The notes below the pieces were generated by a model, which did not search any database, was not told where the DNA came from, and saw nothing but the letters and a program-made list of their open reading frames with translations. A program made the position numbers and the translations under genes. From the NCBI GenBank assembly GCA_948567375.1, contig OX419761.1, forward strand, positions 14,014,501-14,078,500: a DNA stretch of 64,000 bases. The letters run 5' to 3'. The DNA comes from Lunularia cruciata (lineage: Eukaryota; Streptophyta; Marchantiopsida; Lunulariales; Lunulariaceae). Shown one piece after another: positions 15,266 to 28,238 of this stretch; position 1 is the first letter of the stretch; each line of letters begins with the position of its first letter.

Positions 15266-18264
15266 GCACTGTACTTAGTTCATTAACCCTGTGTTAAGTC
15301 TGGAATTAAATTGTATTAGTTGTAATCGTCCTCTAATGCGGCAATTAGAGTTTTCGTGCTTTGGTTGCCCATTCCCGCTACAGTCGACTGTTTATGCATG
15401 CATAACTTACTGGCTGTTGACTAACCTGCCTCCTAATCTGGGGTGGGCCGGTGGTTTAGTGTAAAGCAAGTTGGGTGAGCCCCTTGGAGCACGTCGTGAT
15501 TCTCTGCAGACTATCTAAGTCTACAGAGCAAACCGTAAGTCGTATGCATGTTCTGCCCCAATTAGAAATATGTGAATCAAAAGGCCCGGTTATTATATCA
15601 CATGTCATAGGAAAAAACTATATCCATTACATGCATTAAAGATACGTTGCGATTACTCATTCAGCTCTCGGAGCATCTTCAAAGCACTCCCCAAGAAGAC
15701 TAAATCGGTGAAAAGTAAATCAATAGAGTAGTATATGGTAATAGGTGGATTATATTTGGAGGGTCAAAACCCATCTCGTAAGTAAATTAAAGATTTGATA
15801 AACAAAAGTATTGGAATACTCTTTAAGTGTCATAATAGGATACCTGATTTGTCTGTCTTTTCTGTTGTATTTTTCGGTGCCAGATAATTCAAGTCCATGA
15901 TAATGCAAGTGTCACTCACACTAAGCTTTGGTGAGAGAGTCGAAGGCAAATCTGAAACATATTTGGAGGAAGAACGCCTGCACTATACGTACGTAGGTCA
16001 TACTTTCTAGACCCCAAGTCAGAGTCGCGTGACTCCCTCATGACGGGAATGGTCGCAGTTTTACTCCGCCCAGAGGCTCGGCGAGTCAGGGGGCTGATCC
16101 TGCAGGACGGCCCCACCAGTACTGACCGAACGACTTGCGACGGTATACGCAGTCCCGTCCAGGTTTCAACAGGCTACAGCTACTGCCGGCTATTGAGTCC
16201 GCGACCAAATTGTGAGTTGGACAGCTGTCCGGGATCGACTACAGTTCTTCCTTTACCTTCAAGTGGGTGGTATCCCTATCACAATTTAATAACACTTTCA
16301 CACAACACTTTCACTAAAAATCTTATCAGAAAATATGCTGACAATATCTAGGTGCTCAGGGGCTTGGGACGTAGGGAGTGTGGTCCTACCTCGTATCCAC
16401 AGCTTTCTGCTAATGGATCAAAACCGTCCAAATTAAATAGTTATTTGATGAAATTTAGAATATGTGTTGATTATTAAAATTCTTATATATATTATATGGA
16501 CAGTCCCAAATATTCTTAACTGATCGACAAGTCATTATTTATGAATATTAAACGAATACTACCTCTACCGCCGAAGACTCTCATCCATCAGCGCAGACTG
16601 AGCAAACGCTTATCCATAATCCGCTTGTTATGTGGTATATCATCATTACCATTTAGGAATGTTAATTTGGAATAGATGTTGGGTTACCACTTAATTAGAT
16701 CTTCTTTCATGTGAACCACCGCTCATTAGCGTATTCTTTGCAGTTAAGGTCTTTGGGCTAATCTTAACTAACTAAATTAACAATCAATATGTACAAGTAC
16801 TTCAATCTTCATGTTGTAAAAAGTAATCAGAATATTGATACTCGAAAAAGAAAAAATGTTGTGATGTATTCATGAGCATGAGTTTAACATTTGGACCCTA
16901 GCAAGATTTACGTCCAAAGAGAGTCAAACATGCAACTAAAATGGAAGAAAACTCTACATATGTCCCATGCATGACATCTCAAGGAATCCGTCTACCTTCT
17001 AGATGTCAGGTTAAAATTCTCGACAAGTCATCCTGTCCCAGATTCCAATCGGAAAGACTAGACAAACCCCTCCAACATTCAGCGTAAAGCGAGAGAGAAT
17101 AGTCCGTGCTCTGGATGATGCGCGCGGAATCATGAACAACATAATTGAAATTCGTTGACATGGGAATATCATGTCTTCTAGATGAAAGGAAAGGCATCAT
17201 CTTGAAAGTTCCGAAAAATGTGAACAGGAAAATCATCATCGCTTCTATCGCCAACACTTTTGATGTTCATTACTTTTTGAATCAATATAGTATAGTCGAA
17301 GTTTAATAATAGGAATTGGAGCATGTTCAAGTCGTCTATTTAAATTTTGGATCTGCTTTTGTATCCTGTTAGAGAGAACCAGTACTTTCAACTCACTAGA
17401 AGCCCATTCTCAACTTGAAAAGCACTTGGGTTTTGCTGCACTTTTGTATGAAAGTGCTTTTTAAGTTAAAAATGAGCTTTTATGTAAAGAAAAAATCTGA
17501 TTCTTCCTAACAAGGATGCAGAAGGAGATTATATATGTGTATCCATTTATTTGTTGTAGATCCATGATAAGAGGCTCCAGTGTCAGCTAGTGAAAGGTGC
17601 GTCATAGATTCCTAATAAGGGGATGCGTTTCACTACGACACTGAAACGAATCATTTGTTGAAGTATTGGTCATTATATACACCTTAGAAGGGCCAAACTG
17701 GATGTTCCTTCTACTCATTGAGATGAAGTGATGTATCTCCTTCTTATGCTTCTCGAGAATGATGCTTTTTGGTTATCTGGTCCAATTATTGTAGTAATAA
17801 TTGACCTTCTATATGTCAGCTCCAAGTGAAAATTGTGGCTAGAGTTGTCATCAAGCGAAGATTTGCTTTCACTTCCTTTCCATTTTCATCTGTTTCTCTA
17901 TTCTATCAATGTTCGTTGTCGAACCATCAGACAAATAATGCGTCTATCTATTACAAACTGAACATGAAAGCTCAATAGTCTATCAGTGAACAGTTCTTTG
18001 CAATAATCACTGAAGAATTGCGAAGGCAGTAGAGGCTCTCCTGTTATATTCTCTCGAAGCAAAATCAAGTACCGATGACTTCCATGCGACCATGACGACA
18101 TAGGAACCTTATCCTCGTTGGCAAACTCTCATTCGCTGCTGGGAGCCACGCAAGCACGACTATCTACTTTCCGGTAACATGTTAACTTCCCCGAAGAACT
18201 GCCGATTATACACTGGAGTGTAATTTGGTAATTTCGTGAAATTTCATTGAGTACTACCGGCATG

Positions 18265-18409
18265 TTTGACATCGAGGAAAAGGTTGGCTTTACTTACATG
18301 GCTTTACACCCCAGCGGCAGTGTCTGCAGTAAACATGTTAACAATTACATTGAGTACTTACCGGCATTTGGGGAAAGGTAAGTAAGCCAACCTTTTCCTG
18401 GATGTCAAA
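18265..18409. repeat. Inverted repeat, about 32-bp arms
   Basis: The arm at 18265-18297 (tttgacatcgaggaaaagg, continuing ttggctttacttac) is the near-perfect reverse complement of 18378-18409. The flanking sequence 'attgagtact(t)accggcat' is also repeated directly at about 18246 and 18350. This gives a compact mixed direct/inverted duplication. Function unknown. Confidence 0.7.
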
Positions 18410-19000
18410 ATATTGTCCAAAAACCGACCGGGAAGGAGGAAAGTCACACCAAAGTTCGCGACTTTGACTAATGTTCGCGCCTGGAGAGATACCCCGAAAG
18501 AGCTAGACAAGCTGGCATGAAAATGAGTGAAGAAACGCATCATCACGTCACGACTTACGGTCGTGACAGTCCATGGAACCTGACGTTAATACGAAGAAGA
18601 AAGGACGGCAATCAATACAAAGGATAATCGTACTCAGAGACCCAGGAGTCGTCGGAGGATGGATAATTGCACTCAAACGTCAACTAACTCCCCTCCATCA
18701 TCAGTAATCAGGGCATAATATCCCAGCGATTAGCCGGTAATGTCGTACTTTTGCTCGGCAAAAACTTCCCGGCAATTTGTCAAAACCCGTCGAAACCTTC
18801 GTCGGGTATGCTCCCAGAATGTTCACTAATTCAGTGGATCTTTTAGAAAGCCAGGATATACTCCCCGCACGGGGTGAATCCATACCGGACCGTCTGCTGG
18901 ACGTTCGCCGGAACTCTCTCAACGATGATACTCAACGGGTACAGAAGGTACGTAGTTATCGCCAACAGTGGAATTAGGAAAATATTCGGGTTCTCGTAGG

Positions 19001-19026
19001 TGGCTGGCTGGCTGGCTGGCTGGCTG
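19001..19026. repeat. (TGGC)n microsatellite
   Basis: Six and a half uninterrupted TGGC units, about 1 kb upstream of the G-gamma start codon. Confidence 0.95.
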
Positions 19027-19854
19027 ACGCACTCGCTGCTCCGCTCCTATGATCGGGAAACTTCTCTGCGAACCTGTGTTATTCCCATGGAAATTTTAGG
19101 CTACCGGGTTCCTTTTGCGATACCTTTTCGGGATCTCGTACAGAATTTTCGTGTAGATGCTTCGACTTCAGCCTGTTTTCTGTTGTCCAGAATTCACCGA
19201 GGAGCCAAAATCTGCCGGAACGAACGAAATGCCCCGGTAGCCGGTTCCGTCAACCAGTGCCCCCGCCCCTCTCCGCTCACGTTCGGTCGTTGTGAAGCAC
19301 AGGCTGCTGCTCCTGCACAGAGAACAATGCACTAGTAGTCACAGAGGGCAGCAATGGAATAGCGTTAGACAGATGAATCATGTCCGCATCAATCGTTGTT
19401 GACTTGGGACGAATCAGATGACTACTGACCTGCGTCGATAGCGAGTCAGAACGCTGCGAGGACCTGATTGAGAGCAAATTCGCCCCACGGTTGTTGAGAA
19501 GTGAACGACGACGACGACGACTAGCAGGTGCGAGGCGGATTAGAAGCAAGCAGGGAAGGAGGAGTTCCAAGGAAGAAAAGTAGATTTGCGTTAGGAAGTT
19601 AGAAGGATTAGTTGGAAGGTGGAGGTAGAAGCGGAAGGAGGAGTAAAAGGTCGGAGATGCGAGGAGAGAGTGAGATTGAGGTTATTTCTTGCTGTGGATG
19701 TCGATGACATGAAGTGAAGTGAAAGAGAATAGTAGAGAGCCAAAAACAGAAGCGGAGAAGTGAATGAAGCAATAGCGAGGGAGTTTGGAGCAGGTTGTGT
19801 CATTTCCGTTCTTTGAGCTGACAGAACAAAGCGGCAAGGATGAAAACCGTGTGG

Positions 19855-19935
19855 TTATGAGTGTAAGAGAGAGCGAGAGAGATAAAGAGAGAAACAGGGA
19901 GGGGTGGGAGAGAGAAGGAGAGGTGTAAGGAGGCG
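19855..19935 (+). promoter_or_regulatory. Purine-rich (GA) 5' leader of the G-gamma gene
   Basis: A stretch dominated by GAGA-type words lies 50-130 bp before the start codon on the sense strand. GA/CT-rich leaders are common near plant transcription starts and can bind GAGA-binding proteins. Its role here is inference from composition and position. Confidence 0.3.
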
Positions 19936-19982
19936 TGAGGTAGACATTAGAGGAAAGAGAACCGTTAGTGAAGGGGGTACAC

Positions 19983-21521
19983 ATGGACCCGCAGGTGCGT
20001 AGGTATACATCCAATGGTGCGAGCACAAGCAATAGGAACAGAAGTCCGTCTTCCTATTCCAGCACGCGTGGCTCGCCTCCTCTGCCACAACCCCGTTCTG
20101 TGCCCGACTTGCATGGACGTGCTCGAAAGAAAGCAGAATTGAATCTTCTGAATCAGGAGATTCGCCTGTTGCAGGTGTGAATCTGGATATCTCATGGAGT
20201 ACTTTAACGTGTGAACATAGTCCAGCCCCATTCACTTTGGTCTGGTCTAGAGCATCAAAGCTTGTATAGAACATTGAACTTACTTGCAACGACCAAACAT
20301 GATACGGAACAAGAGCATTCATCTCCGAGGAAATTTTTTGTTACTTGACCTCCTAATTGTATTCACAAACTGCTACCAGAGTGCCCTGATAGAATCATAA
20401 TCATGCATGTGTTTGAGAACTCAACTATTCTTTGCCAAACTTATCTTTGCAACAACTTGAAAGAATGTCACGGCGTCTCTGGGGTTTTCTAGATCCTCAT
20501 TCTCTTACTGCGTTATCTGTTCTGCACTTTGGTAGACAAAGAACTAAAAATTCTCTTTCTTAGAAGTTGCTAATATCTCAATGCTGGAGTGTTTTTCCGT
20601 TGGGGATTACCGTCATAACGTTCTGTCCTAGTGTGATCAAATGTAATTGTTTCTTGCTTTCATCAGGGTATAGATTTCTGAAAAGAGCTTTTATGATTTC
20701 AAGCTCAACTTGAAAATAAGTCATGAATATTTTTTCGTCCTTCCCTGTAGTTGTTCTTTCCCGTCTTATGCCGTCATATGACCTGACACAAACATGCCCT
20801 AAGGTTGAACCAGTTATCGTTTTTGTGATCAGGAAGAGTTGAAGAGATTAGAGACTTTGCCTCCAGCCTCGGAAATATGCCAAAAGTAAGAAAATCTGTC
20901 ACTTTGCCACCTTATCGTTAGCTGTTTCCTTGCCAAACTGTTGGCTGTCAGAAGAGTCTGCGGGTTGAACAGACGCTATAGGAGATGCTATCATGTCCCA
21001 GCTTCATGTGGATTTCCATGACAGTGGTTACGTTGCTTTTGGAAGAGTACTTTCTATCACTTTAAGAAGACAATTGTATGTCCCTAGTGGTGGGCGAACT
21101 TTTGATTTCAGCATTAGCACAACGTTGCCTAACTTTGTCCCATTTCTGTAATCACTCAGCATGCTTGGAGATAGATACCTAGTAATCTCTAGCAGGAAAC
21201 TCAAATACTCACTGAAGTTGTTAGCTGCCAATGGTGATGATTGACAGGCTGATGCAATCAATTGAGAGCAGAAGTGACCCATTCCTTTATCACAACAACA
21301 AGCTTACTCCAAGGTAAGTGAATTACTGCAAAAGCTTTCAGCACTTCACATTTCAGTAACTCGAGTTTGCTAGTGCGTCAATGGTACAATTTATACTTAG
21401 AGAAGGTACTCATTGAACATAATGCTGACTGTGCAGCTCCGTTGGCCAACCACAATGGGACCGATGGTTCAGAGGACCTCCAGCACCTCAATCGAAATGT
21501 TTTTGTTGTCCCAGAAGGTAG
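19983..21521 (+). CDS. Heterotrimeric G-protein gamma subunit, small plant type
   Basis: Forms the obligate G-beta/gamma dimer at the plasma membrane. Four exons: 19983-20174, 20833-20885, 21248-21313 and 21437-21521. All junctions are GT-AG with phases 0, 2 and 2 fitting, and the product is 131 residues. Residues 1-43 are Ser/Pro-rich and basic. The core is GRARKKAELNLLNQEIRLLQ, then EELKRLETLPPASEICQK, then LMQSIESRSDPFLYHNNKLT, then QPQWDRWFRGPPAPQSKC. This matches the plant pattern of coiled coil, 'LE..PPAS..C', 'DSVE.xPDPLLP' and 'W[DE]RWFxGP'. The tail ends CFCCPRR, so Cys residues suited to S-acylation are present but no CaaX box. ATG 19983 is the first in frame; 19968 is only a GTG. 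It was invisible as one frame and recovered by splicing. Conventional names AGG1/AGG2/GG are not assigned because orthology is uncertain. Confidence 0.88.
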
Positions 21522-24500
21522 CAAAGGAACCTCCATCTTCCTATCCCGGCATAGCTGTCACTAGCCTGGCGTTGAGCCATTGCAGTTCTGTACAAATGTT
21601 GTCACCTTAAGAGTCTTCTCCACCATTGCAAGGCGGAAGAGGAATGGAGAATTCGAAGAGCGTACATTATCGAGTGGACGCAGCGGAGTACAGTAGCTGG
21701 ATACAGCACCTGCATTTTTGTCTTGGATATCATTGCTGCTTGTCTGTAACCTTCGGATTAGTTGGTAAGTTAATTGAAAGAATAGGAAACGAATCCGGTT
21801 TACTCCTTGAATTAGGTATTGTTTCTGTAGTATCCCCAGTATGTTGGGGACATCAGTTTTGACACATCATCTCTTGGTATAACACACAAGCTCATATTTC
21901 GATAAGTACACTGAATGCAGGCATATCAAATTTGTGTTTTTCCATTTTTATGGTGTTCTCATACACCTGATTAAGATTACAATACAGAACGTTCACCCTA
22001 TTGGGGTTGTTGACACTCATGTTTCGTGGATTTTCTGATGAGTTGGACTTGTACCCGGGGCTGGGCTTCTTAGAGAGTCGAAGCGTTGGAAACTCTCATG
22101 GAATGTGCTGATAACTGAAAAATTTAGCATGGATTGGGACTCTCGGCTTGAGATTATCTTTTGCATTTGGCTGCAAGTGGAGCTGTCATATTTGAAGTGA
22201 TGATGTTTTTCAGTACAAAAGAGTCGTATTTCTTTCGTGTGTCGACACTACAGCCATAAGGTTAATCTGAAGCTTTGTGCATCTGCACATGCACTACTTG
22301 TGGCCTACTTTTGCAATATTCAACTAAACATCAGTTTCTGATCGTTCTTATGCATTACTCAGTCGACAATAGTACAGTTAGATCTTAATTACTTCCTTTC
22401 GAGATCCTGAGTCTACGTACATGCATACGTTCCTGTACTGCTGTGTTCTACATATAAAGTGTTAGCAAAAGGTAAAACATCTTACTATATTACACGCTCC
22501 TTGAATTGTTGGTGTTAAAAGCTTTATCTTGATAGGCTAGTTTGTCACCGTCACGTGGTGCGCAACTTCGCTGGCAAACAGCGTTTTGCCTAATTTGGGT
22601 TGCTGCATCCTACAGAAGTGACAGCCCATGGCCATGATGGAGCGGGAATATTTTGAAATAAGTGCTCTTTTACGAGGTTTGGATGTTTCAGTTCTATTTC
22701 ACTCCGTGATTCGTGATCTTACTTGTGCTTAATGTACGGGAAAACGAGGTCCTTCGCCAATTGCCAGCTTATCCTGTCCGTTTCAACAGGTCATGCATAG
22801 GTCGATTAGTGTCAAAGCCTACTACTGTATCGTTCCCAAGGCATACCTGTCACGTTTGCGTGCATGTACTTGCCTAAGATAAGGATATCGATTAAGCTGT
22901 AGTCTTGACAGGATGGCAGAACTGCCGGTGCGGCGAACTGGGTACTGTATCGATCCAGAACTCGAAAGTTCAACCGATATACAGACGATTATTAAAACTA
23001 GTGCCTCTGAATCTCCGGGCTAGTGAAAGAGTAGAGCTTTCTCTTGTCTCTATCACTGTAACCGGCCCTGGTTAGCACATGCTGCGACGGGAAATCTTAA
23101 GCACGGAAACGTGAGTTACGCAGAGAGATGTGTACTTTATCTCGACCTCTCATGTGCCAGCCAGATATCACCAGAAGGCGACACGCAAGGCTTATGCTGC
23201 ACACTCTAACTGTAAAGCATTACATCCACGTTCGACACAGTATTAAAAGTTGATATGATTTTATTGTACAGTGGTGTAAACTGCTTTGTTTAAAGTCCTT
23301 CTGGTATATTGTCAAATCTTATACCGCATGTGAAATCCTATACCGCATTTCTCCTTTCAGTCTGTTTGATATGTGCGGGCCTTGTGCATGACAACCACCA
23401 GGTTTAAGAATTGGGGTGTCAGTGTTTGATGAAATCTCGCCATCGAAAAAGTACTATTAGACACGGTGTCGACGTTCTTACTTTGTGGTTGAGGTGAGCT
23501 ACTTAAATCACCCGTCGGCGTATAAAATGGCCAAGAGCGCCATGTCAGTCGTATCATAGTTTTTATATCGAACTGCAGGGGACGTAAGAAATGTAGTTGG
23601 CTAGTTTTCAGGTGGATTAAACCTTAAATTTTCCACTCTTTCTTTTAGTTTTGCACATTCTGTTTTCATTTTAAAATAAAGTTTGATTCAATTTTGTAAG
23701 GTCCGCGGTGTTACACCTGAGGAGATCTTTCTCGCAATTCAACTTTTTCTCAGTTTGAATCTTGTCAGCTTCGTGATCGTGGTCTGCGGCGTAGCATTAA
23801 GATTCTCGTGGATGACACACTTCTTTTCAGGCACTAGAACGGTGGTTCGTCTTCGTCCAAGCACTAAGGATGTCTCCATACAAATCAATTTCTTCAGTTC
23901 TTGAAGTTCTCCGATGGTTTTTCTACTTCTTTCAAACATTAGCTTCGGTTGAGTTTGTCAGCAGGAAGCACTAGAGTATGGCACTAAGCTCCCACTACGA
24001 TCTTCATTTAGTTTTAAATTTCGTGATGACACTAGAACACGATTATTAAAGTATTAAAGTCCACGATGAGATTCATTCTTTCCAGCTTATGGAGATGGCA
24101 CTAGAACATAGCACAAGAGCGAGCGAGACACCAAGATCCTCCATGCGACTCATTCTTTTCAAGTTCTGACAAACGATACTGGAGTAGCAACACTAGAAGA
24201 GCACTTGACTTCTTCAACTAAAGTGCTAACAGAGCTCTGCTATTTATTTTATTGCAAATACCAAAAACATTTGTATCGTAAATATACACTACATTGTGTT
24301 TCTTATACTATTCTTCAGTAATAAAAATATCAATTTGTCAATGGTATTACACAGTGCTTTATTTTCTCGATTGTGTGTTGTTGGTTGCCTATTATGCCAT
24401 ATAAAGATGTAAATCAGAGGGTGAAAAGAGATCAAATAGATTTGGATGTAAATACATGATTAGTTATTGAGGTATTTAGAGGAGTTACAGTTGTTAGTAT

Positions 24501-26240
24501 GAACAGATCCTCAGGTAGATAGATCGGTAATGAATAGGTATGTTTAGAGGAGTTATGTTTGTTAATATTGAGAAGTTGGGAATCAAAAAAAATATTTATT
24601 CGTTAATTTTGACTTTATCATTTGTATTGAGTTAAATATAGTCATTACTGGTAATGACTTGTTATGCACAATGATTATCTCATTCACTAAAACTCGATCA
24701 AAACAGAACATTCCCAAGATGTAAAGAGATTTATTATAGTGATTTAGCATATATTTCCGATTACGTAGACTCAACTTGTTATTACTCTTGAGGAAGTCAT
24801 TAAAGCTGAATTTCAAAAAGTTGGTGAAAATAAGATCCCAAGTATATTGAGTAGTGAGAGAAAATAATTTCAATGTCATGCCAAATTCGGGCCGAGAGGT
24901 TCAAACTCCAGTGACATTACGATATAACTTCATTTTGTTATATTCTCATTTTTTTCTCTATTTTATTTTAATCCTAAGAAAATAAATGGAAACATTTGTT
25001 ACGATATGATTCTAAAAATGCATGTTTTTTATTTGGATTTGAAATGTGATTCTAAGAATGCATAAGCGTTATTTCATTTTCATTCCAGTGCTTCAATATA
25101 AGTAGAAACATGGATTTATACATTATAATTTTAGGAATACATGAATGTTATTTGATTTTCATTATGGTACTTCAAGGTAAGCAGGAACAAAAAAAAAACT
25201 AAGTCTAAATAATATTTCAAAATATATTTAAATATAAATATCTTTATTTTCATGATTAAAAAAATCTCCATTTTTACATGTTTAATATACATATATGTGA
25301 TGCAAATGCAATATGTAGATAAAGTATTCTAGCAAAAGGTTCAAAAATTTTATAAAATTGAAAGGTACATGGCGTGATCTAACCTAAAACACTAGCTCTT
25401 AGTAATCAAAGGATCTCATAAACCAATACTAAAACTTATTTCCTAGAGACTTATATACAATAAGGTTAATAATTTATCATCACCAAACGTTAGTGAATGT
25501 AAATTACATCATAAAAATTTTGACCAAATTACTAGTCCAATAGGAACACCAAGATACATATTCTCAACTTTGTTGTACACTTGTGCATAAAAGGAGGACA
25601 TGTCCATACTTTGCCAAAAGTGTACTTTGTAAGTCAAATATTCTCATATAGGACCTTTAAACATACTCTAGGCCCATGTGTATCTTCACCCCAACCCTAA
25701 GAGCTCAAGGTATAGAAACATGTTAAAACACCACTATAGCTCTATTAATCTAGAGGTCCTCAAAACTATAAGTTATTGCTCACCCAATTACTAACTTTGA
25801 AATAAATAAATAAACTAACTTTAATGATAATGACATGAGAAGAAAGAAATAAAACACCCAAGGTTAATCTGTAAAGAGGAAGAAAAAAGTTATATATATA
25901 GGAAAAGAAAGTACATCAAGATGCTACATGAATGTTTATTAGAGTTTAAGATTTAGAGCTTTAGTGAAAGGTACGGAAGGATATAGGAGGTAAGGACCTT
26001 CATTGATTTTGAGGAGATTGACATATCCTAAATATGGAGAAGGGAGGAGAAAGGACAAGATAAGGCTATAGGAATGTTTATTATGTTCAAGGTTTAATGG
26101 GTTAGTGGAAGGTATTGAAGGATAGGGGTAAAAGCTTTTATTGATCTGGAAGAGATGGACATATCATAACTATGGAAGAGTGAAGAAATGAGAAAGTGTT
26201 GATAGGGTTAGTAAATAGTTAGAGAATATTGTCACAACAT
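21522..26240. other. Gene-free DNA between the G-gamma gene and the retrotransposon island
   Basis: The first few hundred bases are presumably G-gamma 3' untranslated region. Beyond about 24.2 kb the sequence becomes very AT-rich, with weak local duplications (for example 24990-25190, with 'gattctaa(g/a)aatgcat' words). A 98-codon minus frame at 24583-24879 has no motif I can name. No RNA gene is recognised. Confidence 0.4.
25930..26195. repeat. Diverged tandem duplication, about 142-bp unit
   Basis: 'gaatgtttatta' starts at 25930 and again at 26072. The following text (..agtg(a/g)aaggta..gaaggata, cattgatttt..gaggagattgacatatcctaa) is repeated with substitutions. It lies directly before the 5' LTR of the outer retroelement. 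Confidence 0.6.
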
Positions 26241-26664
26241 TGTAGTACCGAAGCTAGTTTGTTTGGATGCTATTGTGGTAGTGTTGGTAGTCATAGTTAT
26301 TTCAGTAAATGCTCATGAACTACTTGTTGGCAGCCAGATTTCATGTTAGGACTATTGATCACATGGTGAGACCACTATCACTTACACCGGTTGCACCGTC
26401 AATGGCACCGTTAGAGCTAGAGACCTAGGTTGAGTAGAGAATATTTTTTAAGTGTAACTCTAGAGAGCTCACTTCTTTAATGTTGAACCTTTGAGATCAT
26501 GGCTATGGTGGATAAAGGTGAGCCAATTTCACCTAGAGTCTCTTAGCTAGAATGGGTGTGGCTTGGTTGTAATCAATGCACAATTGTTGGTGAATTGTTA
26601 AGTGAAAGATTGAGTACACATCTTATTTGAGTGTGATTCGAGTAGAAAAAATGAATTGATTACA
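26241..26664 (+). repeat. 5' LTR of the outer Ty3/gypsy element
   Basis: Begins TGTAGTACC and ends TGATTACA, with short TG...CA-type termini. Aligns by eye with 45974-46442. The 3' copy is longer because of an extra 'tttgaagtg.agctc' duplication. Confidence 0.75.
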
Positions 26665-26959
26665 TCAAAGAAGTGAGAATCAACGGGAATAAGGTACATG
26701 AATTGAGTACATTGGTGGTATCCAAGCTTGGATGATTGTTGGTACATTCAATCTTGGATGGTCGTTGGTACATTCAATCGTGGTCCTAGATTTCTCTAAG
26801 AGTGATCATGTACAAAAGCACTATTTGAGTTTATGCAGATTTGACAAGGGAGCAAACGGTGTGCAAAAGCACTAGCCAATTTTTTAGAATCAAGTCAATT
26901 TGAGATAATGGGTGTTGGATCTGAGTCCAAGGTGGTGATATCAAGGTCTACTAGGTGCA

Positions 26960-27515
26960 AATTGAGCTCAAATTGCAATATTGGAGGTGGATTTAGGAAC
27001 CAATCCTCTTAGATTAAGGATTTGGATATCTTCATCTTCTCAATTTGGCCCGAGTTGATAGTTCATGCAGGATTGAGCGGTCACCCAACTATAGAAGAGG
27101 TGCGTTAGATTGGCAAAGGTTGTCTAGATTTGGAAGTCGAGTTGGCAGAGGTTGTCCAAAGTCTGAGGTTGCTCAAATTACCTAACTTGTGCTCAAGTTG
27201 ATGACGCTTAGCCAGATTTGGAGGGGATCAAATTGGCACAAATTGATCCCAAATTGCAAAATTGGAAGTGGATTTGAGAACCCGTCTTCTTGAATTAGGG
27301 ATTGAGATATCTCTGTCCTCTCAATTTGGCAATGATAGCTAGCAAAGGATTGTGTAATCAGTCAACTATAGAGGAAGTGCATCAAATTAGCAGAGGTTGT
27401 CTAGATTCAAAAGTTGAGTAAGCAGAGGTTGTCCAAAGTTGGAGGTTGCTTGAATTGCCCTAACTTATGTTCAAGTTGGTGAAGCTTGGCCAGATTTAGA
27501 AAGGTTTGGATTGGT
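26960..27515 (+). repeat. Tandem duplication of about 280 bp in the outer element's leader
   Basis: 'aattgagctcaaattgca' at 26960 is matched by 'aattgatcccaaattgca' at 27241. The text that follows, including 'cagaggttgtccaaag' and the closing 'gccagattt(g/a)ga', recurs in the same order about 277-281 bp later. Noncoding; it inflates the leader before gag. Confidence 0.8.
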
Positions 27516-28238
27516 AAGAAAAAAGGCCTCATTGGCTAAATTTTGGCATTTTGAGGCATAAGGTTGTGGGCTAAAGAAGCTAGGCCTAGAAGGGTTGACA
27601 ATACGCTTTGTTAGAGTGAGGCTAGCTAGATTAGATGAGTTCTTGATCATCATTTGGCAAAATCTGCCCATCCTTTTAGATTGTGCGCAATAAGGTTTGA
27701 ACCGTAGATCTATGGTTCTTAGACTGGTGGCCTAGCCAATTGGTCCACCCTCACTTGTTATCCTAGTGATTGGTCAACTAATACATATACAAATAGAGCT
27801 TTGGCTAAGAGAGGTAGTTTGATCTTAACTTGGTAGCTTGAGAATAGATAGGCACTCTTATTGTGTCAAAGCCAAATGATAACAAGTCAATCTTGTGTTG
27901 ATTTATGAGATTGAGGGGTTTTGTTTAAACTTTTTGTGATTGGACCTTCCTCCATTTTTTTCTTCCTATTTGGGCACCATGTTTGTGTGAAGTGCATTGA
28001 TTTTAGAGCGTTGGTGCTCTAGTATGCTCTACGAGTAAGGGTGGAGTGATGACCAATCAGACTACCTATGTTTCTCTCTAGTGAGGTAGGAAATAATTAC
28101 CTATAGACCATGAGAGTGCATGTTGTGATACTAGGTTATAGGTCACCTTTTCCTCTAGTGTAGTTTTCATAGTTAGAGCTACATTAGTGAGTGGTGTTTA
28201 GTTGGTGGTAACACTGGTGGTGATCCTTGGTGGGATAT

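Larger units (their letters stand above)
15296..19982. other. Divergent intergenic region between VPS20 and the G-gamma gene
   Basis: No gene is supportable. It contains an unusually GC-rich patch at about 15950-16260, a foldback at 18265-18409, a (TGGC)n tract at 19001-19026 and a purine-rich G-gamma leader. Numerous short open frames have no recognisable motif. Confidence 0.4.

Noticed and set aside
15950-16260. GC-rich patch considered as an exon or RNA gene
   Set aside because: No rRNA or tRNA signature and no consistent frame with splice sites; composition alone is not enough.
19277-20322. Several minus-strand open frames of 70-155 codons opposite the G-gamma exon 1 and leader
   Set aside because: Some lack ATG starts, none shows a motif, and the plus strand carries a confirmed exon with splice sites.
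24583-24879. 98-codon minus frame, initially suspected of being a Copia integrase fragment
   Set aside because: The resemblance was limited to a few aromatic and basic residues in AT-rich DNA; no catalytic or zinc-finger signature.
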